Part shown: positions 8,590-18,342 of the stretch, piece by piece
How the letters are laid out: each line of letters starts with the position of its first letter
Numbering within the stretch: position 1 is the first letter of the stretch
Assembly: GCA_964598395.1 (NCBI GenBank)
Contig: CAZRBW010000009.1
Span: forward strand, 1 to 64,000
Length of the DNA: 64,000 bases
Direction of reading: 5' to 3'
Source of the DNA: CAXBDP01 sp964598395
GTDB taxonomy: Bacteria > Bacteroidota > Bacteroidia > Cytophagales > Cyclobacteriaceae
Translations under genes and position numbers: made by a program
The notes under the pieces: generated by a model
Databases searched by the model: none
What the model saw: only the letters and a program-made list of their open reading frames with translations
What the model was told of the DNA's origin: nothing

Positions 8590-10479
8590 TTAATTTTTTT
8601 CAGATAGTTCAAGCCATCTTAATTCCTTCGTTTCTAGACCTTCATTTACCTCATTCAATTTCTTTCCCCATTTCACCAATTCCTCCACACTTCCTTTACC
8701 TAAGGAAAGCTTATTTTCAAGATCGGACTTTTCAGCTTCCAACTTTGCGATTTCCTTCTCAAGGCCTTCCATCTCCACCTTCTCTTTATAAGAAAGCTTT
8801 TCCGCTGGAGCTTTTGCCTCTTTCACTTCAGGAGTAGGCGTATTGACCTTTTTTATTTCCGCAGCTTCAGGTTTACTACTTTTTTCATTTAAGCTTTCAC
8901 GATATTCTGTATAGTTGCCAGGGAAATCACGGATTACACCCTCGCCTTCGAATATAAACAGGTGATCGACCAAGCGATCCATAAAGTACCTGTCGTGAGA
9001 TACGATAATTAAACAGCCCTTGAAACCAGCCAAAAACTCTTCTAATATCTGAAGTGTTGGCAAATCCAAGTCGTTTGTAGGTTCATCCAGGATTAGGAAA
9101 TTTGGATTGGTAACCAATATATCCAGCAATTGTAATCGCTTTTTCTCTCCTCCGCTCAATTTCTCAATAGGCGTATATTGACGCTCGGGTGAGAATTGAA
9201 ATAACTCCAAAAACTTACCTGGACCAACCTCCCGCCCATCGGCAAGGGTTATATTTTCAGAAATTTCCTTTACGTGATCTATTACCCTTTGGCTAAGGAT
9301 AAAACTTTTTTCCTCTTGTTTGAAATAGCCAAATTTGATAGTAGAACCTTTATCTACCACTCCAGAGTCAGGTTTCAATTGCCCTGTGAGCATATTCAAA
9401 AATGTGGACTTACCTGTACCATTTGGCCCAACTAAGCCTATCCGCTCTCCTCTTTGGAATACATAGCTAAATGGATTAACAATCTGTGTCCCATCGAAGG
9501 CTTTGGTAATTTTCTCTACTTCGAGTATTTTTTTGCCCATTCGCTCCATGCCTGATTGAAGTTCAAGCTCTTCTGTAGCTCCCGCTGCTCCCTTCACTTT
9601 AGATTTCACGTCTTCAAAGGCGTCGATTCTATATTTGGCTTTGGTAGTTCGGGCTTTTGGTTGGCGGCGCATCCATTCCAATTCCTGCTTATAATGGTTT
9701 TTGGCCTTGTTCAGCATCACCGCATCCATTGCCTCCCGCTCTGCTTTCTTCTCCAAATAATAGGCATAGTTACCTTCATATTTGAAAATCTGACCTTGAT
9801 CCAATTCCAATATCCTATTACTCACCCTGTCCATAAAATAGCGGTCGTGAGTTACAAGCAATAATGCAAGTCTGGCTCTAGAAAGATATTCCTCCAGCCA
9901 TTCGATGCTTTCCAAATCAAGGTGATTGGTTGGCTCATCCAGTATCAGCAAATCAGGCTGCTGGATTAGTGCAGAGGCTAAAACTACCCGCTTTTTTTGA
10001 CCACCAGATAAGGTCCCAATTTTTGCTTCCAAGTCACTCAAGCCCAACTTACCCAGTATCACATTGATCTGATTCTCCAAATCCCAAGCTTGGAAACTAT
10101 CCATCCTATTCATTACTTCTTGCAAATCGTCGGCATGGCCGGGAGTATCAAAAGAAATGGACATCAAATGCTCATAATCCTTCACAGCTTGCACTGCCGG
10201 ATTATCCGTATGCGAAAAAAGTGCCTCTAATACTGTGTCATTTTCATCGAAATCATGCTCCTGACCTGCATAGGCCACACGAGTTTCTTTTTGGATAGCA
10301 ACTTTGCCTTTATCTGCATCAAGCTTGCCAACCAATATTTTGAGAAGCGTACTTTTGCCTGAGCCGTTTCTTCCCAATAAAGCGATCTTCTCGCCCTCCT
10401 CTATTCCAAAAAATAATTCTTCAAAAAGTGGTTTGAATGCAAAGCTTTTTGAAAGTGATTCTGCCGAAAGTAAATTCAT
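8590..10479 (-). CDS. ABC-F family ATPase, Uup-like
   Basis: A cytosolic 629-residue protein with two ABC domains and no membrane segment. The first has Walker A GRNGSGKST, signature LSGGQKKR and Walker B LLILDEPTNHLD; the second has GPNGTGKST, LSGGEKKR and FLILDEPTNDLD. A charged linker joins them, and the last 70 residues are a Glu/Lys-rich coiled coil like the C-terminal domain of Uup. ABC-F proteins of this type bind ribosomes or DNA and affect translation or transposon excision; the exact branch is inferred from the coiled coil. A good promoter places the transcript start on or beside the ATG. Two GCGGGAGG octamers (9228-9235, 9732-9739) lie in sense. Confidence 0.88.
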   Translation of the reverse strand: MNLLSAESLSKSFAFKPLFEELFFGIEEGEKIALLGRNGSGKSTLLKILVGKLDADKGKVAIQKETRVAYAGQEHDFDENDTVLEALFSHTDNPAVQAVKDYEHLMSISFDTPGHADDLQEVMNRMDSFQAWDLENQINVILGKLGLSDLEAKIGTLSGGQKKRVVLASALIQQPDLLILDEPTNHLDLESIEWLEEYLSRARLALLLVTHDRYFMDRVSNRILELDQGQIFKYEGNYAYYLEKKAEREAMDAVMLNKAKNHYKQELEWMRRQPKARTTKAKYRIDAFEDVKSKVKGAAGATEELELQSGMERMGKKILEVEKITKAFDGTQIVNPFSYVFQRGERIGLVGPNGTGKSTFLNMLTGQLKPDSGVVDKGSTIKFGYFKQEEKSFILSQRVIDHVKEISENITLADGREVGPGKFLELFQFSPERQYTPIEKLSGGEKKRLQLLDILVTNPNFLILDEPTNDLDLPTLQILEEFLAGFKGCLIIVSHDRYFMDRLVDHLFIFEGEGVIRDFPGNYTEYRESLNEKSSKPEAAEIKKVNTPTPEVKEAKAPAEKLSYKEKVEMEGLEKEIAKLEAEKSDLENKLSLGKGSVEELVKWGKKLNEVNEGLETKELRWLELSEKN

Positions 10480-10483
10480 AATG

Positions 10484-10513
10484 CAAAACTAATCCCAATA
10501 TTCCAGCTCCCAA
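10484..10513 (-). promoter_or_regulatory. Promoter of the ABC-F gene, apparently leaderless
   Basis: On the minus strand, TTG (10513-10511), a 19-base spacer and TAGTTTTG (10491-10484) match the Bacteroidota -33/-7 consensus exactly. Initiation six or seven bases later falls at about 10478, on the start codon itself (10479-10477), so the mRNA should have almost no 5' leader. Confidence 0.55.
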
Positions 10514-10614
10514 GGTTTTGGGCTTGCAAGCAGCAAATAAAATTGGTGGACTATTAATTTGAACCTAATCTGAACGATTTGGGCTAGCTGTAGTTTTTAA
10601 ATAAAGAAATAATC

Positions 10615-10896
10615 ATGAAAGCAATTTGGAACGGACAAGTAATCGCAGAAAGTAATGACACAGTAGTGGTAGAAGGAAACCATTATTTCCCCAAAGACAG
10701 TATCAAGAAGCAACATTTCACTAGCAGCGCAACCCAAAGTAAATGCCCTTGGAAAGGCCAAGCCTCCTACTACAGTGTGCAAGTAGATGGCAAAGAAAAT
10801 AAGGATGCAGCATGGTATTATCCAGAACCAAAAGACGCAGCCCAGAATATCAAAGATCGGGTAGCATTTTGGAAGGGTGTGGAAGTAACTGAATAA
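10615..10896 (+). CDS. DUF427 family protein
   Basis: A 93-residue soluble protein spanning one DUF427 domain. Family features are the opening AIWNGQVIAES, the central CPWKGQASYYSV and the AAWYYPEPKDAA segment. DUF427 proteins are small beta-rich proteins of unknown biochemical role. The start ATG is the first in frame, and no other gene overlaps it. It lies 108 bp ahead of the decarboxylase on the same strand and could be co-transcribed, but no terminator or promoter settles this. Confidence 0.85.
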   Translation: MKAIWNGQVIAESNDTVVVEGNHYFPKDSIKKQHFTSSATQSKCPWKGQASYYSVQVDGKENKDAAWYYPEPKDAAQNIKDRVAFWKGVEVTE

Positions 10897-11004
10897 TTAT
10901 TTTAGGCTCATTTTGCTTAAAAACCTTCTAACCTTTTCTCACAATAATTTCCTTTGAACAATCCTCAACATTACAGACTTTAGCAGGCTGTAAGGTAAAA
11001 ATCT

Positions 11005-12480
11005 ATGCATAATCTCGAAGAAATAAAGGCTAAAATCGAAGACTTTCAACTTGCCAGTTTTCCATTAGAAATCGACCAAACACAGCGGGAGGATATTCAT
11101 ACTAAGCTCCATTCATATACCGATCAGTTCTTAAATAACTTGCCAGACGAAAAGGCCTTCTATCAACAAGGCTACGAAAATAGAGGCGCGATCCCAGCGC
11201 TTGAAGTAGGCGAAAGTGGCATAGAATTACCCAATATTCTGAATACCTACCATCAAGAAGTAATGCAATCTGGCATTAATGCGGCGTCAGGCGGGCATTT
11301 TGGCTATATTCCAGGAGGTGGAGTATTTGGAGCAGCCATAGGCGACTATTTAGCAGCTGTGACCAATCGCTATGCAGGGATTTTCTATGCAGCGCCTGGC
11401 GCCATACGTTTAGAAAATACGCTTATCAATTGGGTTGGAAAATTGATTGGCTATCAAGGTAATTTTGGTGGAAACCTTACCACAGGTGGAAGCATTGCAA
11501 ACCTTACCGCAATTACTGCCGCCAGACATGCGCATAAAATTAAGGGCAAGGATTTAGAAAAAACGGTCATCTATTTATCAGAGCAAGTTCATCATTGCGT
11601 ACCCAAAGCTATTAGAATCAGTGGCCTGGAGGAATGTATCATACGGCATATTCCACTTGATGCTGAGTTCCGAATCGATACCGAAAAACTTACCCAACTG
11701 ATTATTGATGACAAAGCGAATGGACTCAATCCATTTATGGTTATCGCTTCTGCTGGCACAACTGATGTTGGTGCAGTTGATCCATTAGCCGCAATTGGTC
11801 ATATATCGAAGGAACATGGGCTTTGGTTTCATATCGATGCTGCTTATGGCGGGTTTTTTATGCTTACCGAGCATGGTCGAGCGGTAATGAAAGGAATCGA
11901 AATGGCGGATTCGGTGATTTTAGATCCGCACAAAGGATTATTTCTACCCTATGGACTTGGGATGATTGTAGTGAAAGATCTAAACAAATTATTGGCGGCG
12001 CATACCTTCGAAGCCAATTATATGCAAGATTCCAAAGACTTCAATTTGGAATATTCACCGGCTGATGTTTCGCCCGAGTTGAGTAAGCATTTTCGTGGCT
12101 TACGAATGTGGCTACCATTGAAATTGCATGGGATTGCTCCATTTAGAGCCGCATTAGAGGAGAAACTTTGGCTTACTCGATATTGCTATCAACAGGTGAA
12201 GGAAATGGGTTTTGAAATGGGCCCTTATCCGCAAATGAGTGTATTTACTTTTCGCTTAAATGTAGCAGATGGAAATAATGATTCCATAAACAAAGCTATA
12301 TTGAAAGGCATCCATTCTGATGGTAGAATATTTATTTCATCAACTCAAATTCATAAGCAATTTCACCTACGCTTTGCCTGCTTATCATTCCGCTCTCATT
12401 TGCGGGAGGTTGATTTATTCCTTTCGATCCTCAAAGCTGAATTGGGAAAAGTAAAATGGCATAGAATAAAAAATGGATGA
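11005..12480 (+). CDS. PLP-dependent amino-acid decarboxylase (group II / aromatic type)
   Basis: A cytosolic 491-residue enzyme of the glutamate/aromatic-L-amino-acid decarboxylase family (fold type I). It would remove CO2 from an amino acid to give an amine. The cofactor motif HIDAAYGG (His276, Asp278) and the Schiff-base lysine in DPHKGLFLPYG (Lys310) are intact, as is an active-site loop SGGHFGYIPGGG near 95-106. Length matches the family. The sequence does not show which amino acid is used; the aromatic subgroup seems likeliest from the motif wording. Two GCGGGAGG octamers occur in sense (11085-11092, 12402-12409). It converges on a serine hydrolase with a 66-bp gap that holds another octamer (12529-12536). 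Confidence 0.85.
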   Translation: MHNLEEIKAKIEDFQLASFPLEIDQTQREDIHTKLHSYTDQFLNNLPDEKAFYQQGYENRGAIPALEVGESGIELPNILNTYHQEVMQSGINAASGGHFGYIPGGGVFGAAIGDYLAAVTNRYAGIFYAAPGAIRLENTLINWVGKLIGYQGNFGGNLTTGGSIANLTAITAARHAHKIKGKDLEKTVIYLSEQVHHCVPKAIRISGLEECIIRHIPLDAEFRIDTEKLTQLIIDDKANGLNPFMVIASAGTTDVGAVDPLAAIGHISKEHGLWFHIDAAYGGFFMLTEHGRAVMKGIEMADSVILDPHKGLFLPYGLGMIVVKDLNKLLAAHTFEANYMQDSKDFNLEYSPADVSPELSKHFRGLRMWLPLKLHGIAPFRAALEEKLWLTRYCYQQVKEMGFEMGPYPQMSVFTFRLNVADGNNDSINKAILKGIHSDGRIFISSTQIHKQFHLRFACLSFRSHLREVDLFLSILKAELGKVKWHRIKNG

Positions 12481-12546
12481 CAAACCAAATGCCATCCATT
12501 TTCAAGTTTCTTATTGCGGAAGACTTACCCTCCCGCCTTTTCTGTA

Positions 12547-13689
12547 TTAGTTTTGGGCTTCTAAGAATTTGCCAATTACATCGCCCATTTTGCCTGAATT
12601 CACCCAACGCAAAACGATTACCAAATCATTTTCTTGATCTACATACACCACATTTGCTCCATCACCTAAATGGAAAAATGCAGATTCTGGTGCTGCTGGC
12701 ATGCGCTTTTTACCTGTATTAAGGAAGAAATTCATAAATCCATAATCCTCCTGCACTTGAGTTGGTGTTCTGGCCATATCGAGCCATTCTTCTGATAAGA
12801 TTTGTTGATCTTTCCATTTGCCGTTTCGCAGAGTTAAGTAGCCAAAACGGGCTTGATCATAGGCACTAATAAACATTCCGCCTCCAAAGTGTCCACCACC
12901 ACTTACTGATTGCATTTTGATGCCGTCGATATTTACCCATGAATTGTGATAGCCTTCCCAATGCCATGTATTTGATGCTCCAATAGGATCCATTATATGC
13001 TCTCGAAGTACCATTGGCAGTGGCTTGCGCCAAACGTGCAAGGCTGCAAGCGCAAGTACATTAACTCTAGAATCGTTGTATTTATACGTTGTTCCAGGTT
13101 CAAATCGCTCTCTGTTGATGATCGCTTCTGTCACTCTTCCCGCAGGTCTATCTGCCCAATCGGGCTTGCCCCAAAGTGTGCCTTCCCAGTCGCTAGTTTG
13201 CCTAAGCAAATGATCCCAACTGATTTTAGCATTATGCTCTGAGTCAAACTCACCATAAGGAGAATATGCCCTTACTTTATCATTCACATTGCGGATAAGG
13301 CCTTTGTCATACGCCACACCTACCACACTTGCAAGGAAACTTTTGGTAACGCTGAAAGTCATATCCACACTTTCCAAATCGCCCCATTCGGCTACTATGT
13401 AGCCATTTTTCACCACCAAGCCCGACATAGGCCCACGCGCCTTAACAGGGCCAACCATTTCATTATAAGGCTCTCCTACTCTACCGTTAAGATAAATATC
13501 CAAATCTCTTGGAGCATTAATTTCATTCTCTTGAGCGAATGTTATTGCTTCATTCAATTTTTGTTGATTGAAACCAAGTTCAGAAGCATTTCTACGTTGC
13601 CATTCAAAACGCTCGGGATAATAAACACTTTGAGATTGAGCTATATAAAAGCTAAAAAATATTAAAATAAAGGTTAAGGATTTTCTCAT
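12547..13689 (-). CDS. Secreted serine hydrolase, beta-lactamase (class C) family
   Basis: A 380-residue exported penicillin-binding-protein-like hydrolase. The ATG at 13689 starts a signal peptide (MRKSLTFILIFFSFYIAQSQ); a frame beginning 17 codons earlier starts with TTG and masks it. The catalytic S-x-x-K is SVTK (Ser113, Lys116), the Tyr motif is YKYND at about 202-206, and a FHLGDG segment near the end may stand for the third motif. A GGGHFGGG loop lies in between. This family includes esterases and D-aminopeptidases as well as beta-lactamases, so antibiotic resistance should not be assumed. Stands alone. Confidence 0.82.
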   Translation of the reverse strand: MRKSLTFILIFFSFYIAQSQSVYYPERFEWQRRNASELGFNQQKLNEAITFAQENEINAPRDLDIYLNGRVGEPYNEMVGPVKARGPMSGLVVKNGYIVAEWGDLESVDMTFSVTKSFLASVVGVAYDKGLIRNVNDKVRAYSPYGEFDSEHNAKISWDHLLRQTSDWEGTLWGKPDWADRPAGRVTEAIINRERFEPGTTYKYNDSRVNVLALAALHVWRKPLPMVLREHIMDPIGASNTWHWEGYHNSWVNIDGIKMQSVSGGGHFGGGMFISAYDQARFGYLTLRNGKWKDQQILSEEWLDMARTPTQVQEDYGFMNFFLNTGKKRMPAAPESAFFHLGDGANVVYVDQENDLVIVLRWVNSGKMGDVIGKFLEAQN

Positions 13690-13772
13690 AGATTTAAAAT
13701 TTTGAAAAAGAACCACAAAATCGACTAGATATACAATCAAAACAATGTCAGCGGGAGGAAAACTATTCCAGC

Positions 13773-14999
13773 TTAATACCGCGCTGCCAAAAGCAAACTC
13801 AAATCTTTAAATCTCATATTGAATTTTTGCGCTAATGGCTCATTGGTAAGTGTACCTTTATAAATGTAAATACCTTTCATAAACCACTTATGCGTATGAA
13901 TGAATTCATTAATTCCACCATTGTCAGCCGCTTGTAATAGAATGGGTGCGAATATATTGCTTATCACAGTTGTTGCTGTTCTGGCTACTCTAGATGCGAT
14001 ATTTGGAACGCAATAGTGGATCACTCCATGCTTTACAAAAACTGGTTTTTCATGGGTTGTAAGTTCGGATGTTTCTACACAGCCACCTTGGTCTATTCCT
14101 ACATCTATCATGATCGAACCGGACTTCATACTTGCAATCATTTCTTCAGTAATCACGATTCTGTTTCTCCCTTTTTCGGCTCTTAATGCAGCAACTACAA
14201 TATCAGCTTCCCTCAAGGCTTTCCCTAAATTGATTGAATCAATAGTTGAGGTAGAAATACCTTGTCCCAGCAGATGCCTGATGCGTCTCAGCTTATATAA
14301 ATGATTATCAAAAACTCTAATTTCCGCACCAAGTCCTAATGCTGCTCTTGCGGCAAATTCACCTACAGTACCTGCTCCAATTATTAGTACATTAGTTGGT
14401 GGCACACCAGTGATTCCGCCTACTATAATTCCTTGCCCGCTTTTCACATTACTCAAATATTCGGATGCAATAAGCATAGACATACTGCCCGCTATTTCAG
14501 ACATCGCTCTTACTAGAGGCATTCCACCTACTTTGTCTTGAATCAGTTCATAGGCAATAGCTGTAATCCGTTTTTGAGAAAGAGCTTCAAGATAATTTGC
14601 ACTGAGATTTCCCATTTGCATTGCAGAAATAAGGGTGCCTCCTTGCTGCATCAATTCTATTTCTGGCAAAGTAGGAGGTTCTACTTTTAAAACAACTTCT
14701 GCTTCGAAAGCCTCTTTAGCGGAATAAACTATTTGTGCTCCAGCATCACTGTATTCTCTGTCCGAAAACTTAGCGGTGAGTCCTGCTCCAGTTTCGAATA
14801 CAATTCTGTGACCATTTAAGGTCAACACTTTAACTCCTTCTGGAGTCAGCGCCACTCGATTTTCTTGCAGTGCCGTTTCTCTTGGAATACCTATTACAAG
14901 TTTTCCTTTTTGAAGCTTAACTTCCAAAAGTTTTTCTTGCGTAATATAACTTTCACTTGGAGTGAAAATACCTGGGCTTTTGGTGCTCTTCTCAGTCAT
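13773..14999 (-). CDS. ald: Alanine dehydrogenase
   Basis: NAD-dependent enzyme interconverting L-alanine and pyruvate plus ammonia. At 408 residues it has the N-terminal alanine dehydrogenase/transhydrogenase domain (GIPRETALQENRVALTPEGV at about 38-57) and a Rossmann domain with VLIIGAGTVGEFAARAALGLGA followed by an acidic strand end (RVFDN). A motif DVGIDQGGCVETS matches the family. The last 60 residues extend past the shorter enterobacterial form, as is usual in Bacteroidota. Its start overlaps the end of tsaE by 8 bp, so the two are translated from one message together with porX upstream. Confidence 0.85.
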   Translation of the reverse strand: MTEKSTKSPGIFTPSESYITQEKLLEVKLQKGKLVIGIPRETALQENRVALTPEGVKVLTLNGHRIVFETGAGLTAKFSDREYSDAGAQIVYSAKEAFEAEVVLKVEPPTLPEIELMQQGGTLISAMQMGNLSANYLEALSQKRITAIAYELIQDKVGGMPLVRAMSEIAGSMSMLIASEYLSNVKSGQGIIVGGITGVPPTNVLIIGAGTVGEFAARAALGLGAEIRVFDNHLYKLRRIRHLLGQGISTSTIDSINLGKALREADIVVAALRAEKGRNRIVITEEMIASMKSGSIMIDVGIDQGGCVETSELTTHEKPVFVKHGVIHYCVPNIASRVARTATTVISNIFAPILLQAADNGGINEFIHTHKWFMKGIYIYKGTLTNEPLAQKFNMRFKDLSLLLAARY

Positions 15000-15417
15000 T
15001 TTGGGTTAAGGTTATGATTCGACTGTCATCATCATCATTTACCAGAATGTCTATCCTCCAATGAGGAGTGTCAATCAGTTCTATCACTAAAGATGACCAT
15101 TCAATTAGGCACAAGTCTCCGGAGTACAAATATTCCTCAAATCCGATGTCCTTTGCCTCTTCAAGATTTTTGATGCGATAGAAATCGAAGTGATAGATTG
15201 GTTCTCCTGCTCCATTTTCATATTCGTTTACAATCGAAAATGTGGGGCTATTTACTGTATCTTTTACTCCTAGCTTTTTGCAAAGTGCTTTTACAAGAGT
15301 AGTTTTTCCCGCTCCCATTTGACCTTCGATGAGCCAAACTCCCTTAGAACCAATATGATTAATGATTTCGAGAGCGGTCTTTTCCAGCTCAGTCAAATCC
15401 CTACAAATAATCTTCAA
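14992..15417 (-). CDS. tsaE: tRNA threonylcarbamoyladenosine biosynthesis ATPase TsaE
   Basis: Small ATPase that works with TsaB, TsaD and TsaC to make t6A37 in ANN-decoding tRNAs. At 141 residues it has Walker A GQMGAGKTT near residue 37, a switch region TVNSPTFSIVNEY, and the family signature DFYRIKNLEEAKDIGFEEYL. Length is normal. It sits between porX (13-bp gap upstream) and ald (8-bp overlap downstream). The pairing with ald is common in this phylum and probably reflects shared transcription, not shared function. Confidence 0.92.
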   Translation of the reverse strand: MKIICRDLTELEKTALEIINHIGSKGVWLIEGQMGAGKTTLVKALCKKLGVKDTVNSPTFSIVNEYENGAGEPIYHFDFYRIKNLEEAKDIGFEEYLYSGDLCLIEWSSLVIELIDTPHWRIDILVNDDDDSRIITLTQND

Positions 15418-15430
15418 ATTCGAATTGTGT

Positions 15431-16990
15431 CTATTTTTTCGAAGATAAAGAAATAACAGGAATTATCATTTCTTCTAGCGAAATTCCTCCGTGTTGGAAT
15501 GTGTCCTTATAGTAATTGACGTAGTAATTGTAATTATTTGGATAAGCGAAAAAATAGTCAGAAGTAGCAAAAGCATAGGTAGTAGAAATATTCATTTTTG
15601 GCAAGTGAAAATCATCTGGTCTCTGTACAGCAATCACTTTGTCGCTTTTGTCATAGCCAAGATTTTTGCCTTGTTTGTATCGCAAGTTGGTGTTTGTGTT
15701 TTTATCACCAATGATTTTATAAGGCTTTTTCACGCGAATAGTCCCATGATCCGTAGTAATTATTAATTTGTGCCCCTTTTCGGAAATCCTTTTCAAAGCC
15801 TCCAAAAGCGGTGAATGCTCAAACCAAGATAGCGTAAGTGAGCGATAAGCAGACTCATCCGCAGCCAATTCTCTAATCATCTGCAAGTCGGTGCGGGCAT
15901 GCGAAAGCATATCCACAAAATTGAAAACCAGCACATTGAGATCATTATTATAGAGATTGTTGAATTGGTCGAGTAATTGACGGCCTTGATTTACGTGAAC
16001 AATTTTATTATAGCTCATTTTGATATTGAGCTTTTCTCGTTTCAATTGCTCTGCAAGGAATGCTTCTTCATTCATATTTTTACCATCTTCCTCACCTTCA
16101 CCTACCCATAGGTTCGGATGCTTTTTCTCCATCTCCAATGGCAATAATCCAGAGAAAATAGAATTGCGGCTATATGCGGTAGTTGTAGGTAAAATGGAAT
16201 AATAAGAGCTCTCTTCGTCTATGTTGAAATACTGAGAAATTACTGGCTCAATTACCTTCCATTGGTCGTACCTGAGATTATCTATCACAATAAAGAATAG
16301 CGGCTCACCTGGCATAAGTTTAGGAAAAACTACCTCCCGCATCAGCTTGTGAGATAGTAAAGGCTTATCAGTATTTTTTTCGTCTAACCAGTCCGCGTAG
16401 TTTTCTTTTATATACTTGGTAAACTTTGAATTTGCTTCATCCTTCTGCATTTCAAGGACTTCAGCCATTCCTTTATTTTCTGTTTTGTCAATTTCTAATT
16501 CCCAATAGACAAGCTTTTTGTAAATATCTGCCCACTCCTCTGGATCCAAATGATCATCGAAAGCCATACTTAGGTTTCGGAAATCTTGTTGATAACCCAT
16601 ATTGGTTTTTTCGCTGACCAATCTTTTATTCTCAAGAATTTTCTTTGCCGAAAGCAATATCTGACTTGGATTAAGTGGCTTTATCAAATAGTCTGCAATC
16701 TTTGATCCGATGGCTTCCTCCATGATAGACTCCTCTTCAGACTTGGTGATCATCACCACAGGAAGAGATGGTCTCATATTTTTAAGATAGGTAAGTGTCT
16801 CTAATCCAGACATACCTGGCATATTTTCGTCCAAAAAGACAAGATCGAAGTTTTGCTTTTCGACTAATGCCAGTGCGTCGGAGCCGCTATTTACCGGTGT
16901 AATGTCATAGCCTTTGGCAGTTAAAAAAAGGATGTGGGGTTTCAGAAGGTCTATCTCGTCATCTGCCCACAAAATATTATATCTTTGCAT
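15431..16990 (-). CDS. porX: PorX, response regulator with PglZ effector domain (T9SS control)
   Basis: Response regulator of the PorXY system that controls type IX secretion genes in Bacteroidota. The receiver domain (1-120) has the acidic pair Asp10-Asp11, phospho-acceptor Asp54 in FLDENMPGM, and the Lys of ADYLIKPL. Instead of a DNA-binding domain, residues about 200-515 form a PglZ (alkaline-phosphatase-superfamily) domain with metal-site motifs IDNLRYDQW, TTAYSRNS, DMLSHAR and TTDHGT. PorX of Porphyromonas has the same plan and length (about 518). The partner kinase PorY is not in this window. It leads the porX-tsaE-ald block and is divergent from the HD gene with a 52-bp gap. Confidence 0.9.
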   Translation of the reverse strand: MQRYNILWADDEIDLLKPHILFLTAKGYDITPVNSGSDALALVEKQNFDLVFLDENMPGMSGLETLTYLKNMRPSLPVVMITKSEEESIMEEAIGSKIADYLIKPLNPSQILLSAKKILENKRLVSEKTNMGYQQDFRNLSMAFDDHLDPEEWADIYKKLVYWELEIDKTENKGMAEVLEMQKDEANSKFTKYIKENYADWLDEKNTDKPLLSHKLMREVVFPKLMPGEPLFFIVIDNLRYDQWKVIEPVISQYFNIDEESSYYSILPTTTAYSRNSIFSGLLPLEMEKKHPNLWVGEGEEDGKNMNEEAFLAEQLKREKLNIKMSYNKIVHVNQGRQLLDQFNNLYNNDLNVLVFNFVDMLSHARTDLQMIRELAADESAYRSLTLSWFEHSPLLEALKRISEKGHKLIITTDHGTIRVKKPYKIIGDKNTNTNLRYKQGKNLGYDKSDKVIAVQRPDDFHLPKMNISTTYAFATSDYFFAYPNNYNYYVNYYKDTFQHGGISLEEMIIPVISLSSKK

Positions 16991-17042
16991 AGTTGTTTAC
17001 TAAGTCCCAATTTACATTAAAACCCTTAATTCGGGCTCCAAT

Positions 17043-18269
17043 TTGAATAAGAAAAAAATTTTTAATGACCCTGTCTATGGATTTATTTCCATTCCCAGCG
17101 AATTGATTTTTGATATTATCGAACATCCTTTCTTCCAACGGTTACGCAGGATTAAGCAACTCGGTTTAACCGACTATGTATATCCCGGCGCATTGCATAC
17201 TAGATTTCATCATGCAATTGGTGCTATGCACCTGATGAAGATCACGTTGGATAATCTCAGGGATAAAGGAAATGAAATTAGTGATAAAGAATATGAGGCG
17301 GCTTTAATTGCGATTTTACTGCACGACATCGGACATGGGCCGTTTTCGCATGCACTGGAGTTTAGCCTACTCAAAAATATAAGGCACGAATTATTATCCT
17401 CCCTGTTAATAAATGAACTCAATTCTCAATTTGGTGGAGCCTTAGATTTGGCTGTAAAGATTTTCAACAATCAATATGAGCGCACTTTTTTCAATCAGCT
17501 AGTTGCGAGCCAATTAGATATCGATAGGCTAGATTACTTAAAAAGGGATAGCTTCTTTACGGGCGTTTCGGAAGGCACAATTGGTGCAGAGAGAATTATA
17601 AAGCTACTTGATGTACGGAATGATCAATTGCTGGTGGAAGAAAAAGGTATTTACAGTATTGAGAATTTTTTGAATGCGCGAAGACTTATGTATTGGCAAG
17701 TCTATTTACACAAAACTTCAGTAAGTGCAGAAAGAATGCTGATTAGCTTGATAAATAGAGCCAAATATCTTTGTGAACAGGGAGTGGAATTAATTGCAAG
17801 TGAAAGTTTGTTGGTGTTCTTAAAATCAAATGTATCTCAAAAAGACTTTGAAAGTCAGCCAAATTACTTGCATAATTTTGCCAATTTAGATGATTTTGAC
17901 ATATGGGGAGCTATTAAGATGTGGCAATCTCATGAAGATAAAATCCTTAACACATTGTCAAACTGTCTTTTACAGCGTAAGCTTTTTAAGGTAAAACTAT
18001 CCAATGAAGAATTCAGTCAGGATCAAAAACTGGAAATCAAATCAAAATTGGAGAATGATCTTGGCATAGCTAAGGAGAATATTAAGTACTTTTTCGATGA
18101 AGGAAGCATTAGTAATTCAGCGTATTTATCTCAACAAAGAATTTATATTTTAACTAAAAAGGGAAATATTATAGATATTGCCGATGCAGCAGATTTACCT
18201 AATATCCAAGCGCTGAGTAAAATCGTAAAGAAAAACTATATCTGCTGGGCGAAAAACATAACTTTGTAA
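17043..18269 (+). CDS. HD-domain phosphohydrolase (SAMHD1/YdhJ-like)
   Basis: A 408-residue metal-dependent phosphohydrolase. The HD site is visible as HTRFHHAIG (His56/His57) and LLHDIGHG (His94-Asp95), followed by the DIDRLDYLKRDSFFTG segment near 160 that is typical of dGTPase-like HD proteins. Substrates in this group are nucleotides or small phosphoesters; which one applies here is unknown. Translation appears to start at TTG 17043: an upstream in-frame stop occurs at 17001 and there is no ATG ahead of the conserved NDPVYGFI segment. It is divergent from porX and lies 73 bp ahead of lpxD, which it may be co-transcribed with. Confidence 0.85.
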   Translation: MNKKKIFNDPVYGFISIPSELIFDIIEHPFFQRLRRIKQLGLTDYVYPGALHTRFHHAIGAMHLMKITLDNLRDKGNEISDKEYEAALIAILLHDIGHGPFSHALEFSLLKNIRHELLSSLLINELNSQFGGALDLAVKIFNNQYERTFFNQLVASQLDIDRLDYLKRDSFFTGVSEGTIGAERIIKLLDVRNDQLLVEEKGIYSIENFLNARRLMYWQVYLHKTSVSAERMLISLINRAKYLCEQGVELIASESLLVFLKSNVSQKDFESQPNYLHNFANLDDFDIWGAIKMWQSHEDKILNTLSNCLLQRKLFKVKLSNEEFSQDQKLEIKSKLENDLGIAKENIKYFFDEGSISNSAYLSQQRIYILTKKGNIIDIADAADLPNIQALSKIVKKNYICWAKNITL

Positions 18270-18342
18270 AAATTGAACATTCAAGATTGTCGTTTTTAAT
18301 CAACTATTTGAACAGCAGTCAATTACATAAAACACGCTTACT

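Noticed and set aside
12547..13689. Antibiotic-resistance beta-lactamase
   Set aside because: Class C-like motifs are shared with esterases and peptidases; nothing indicates a resistance role.
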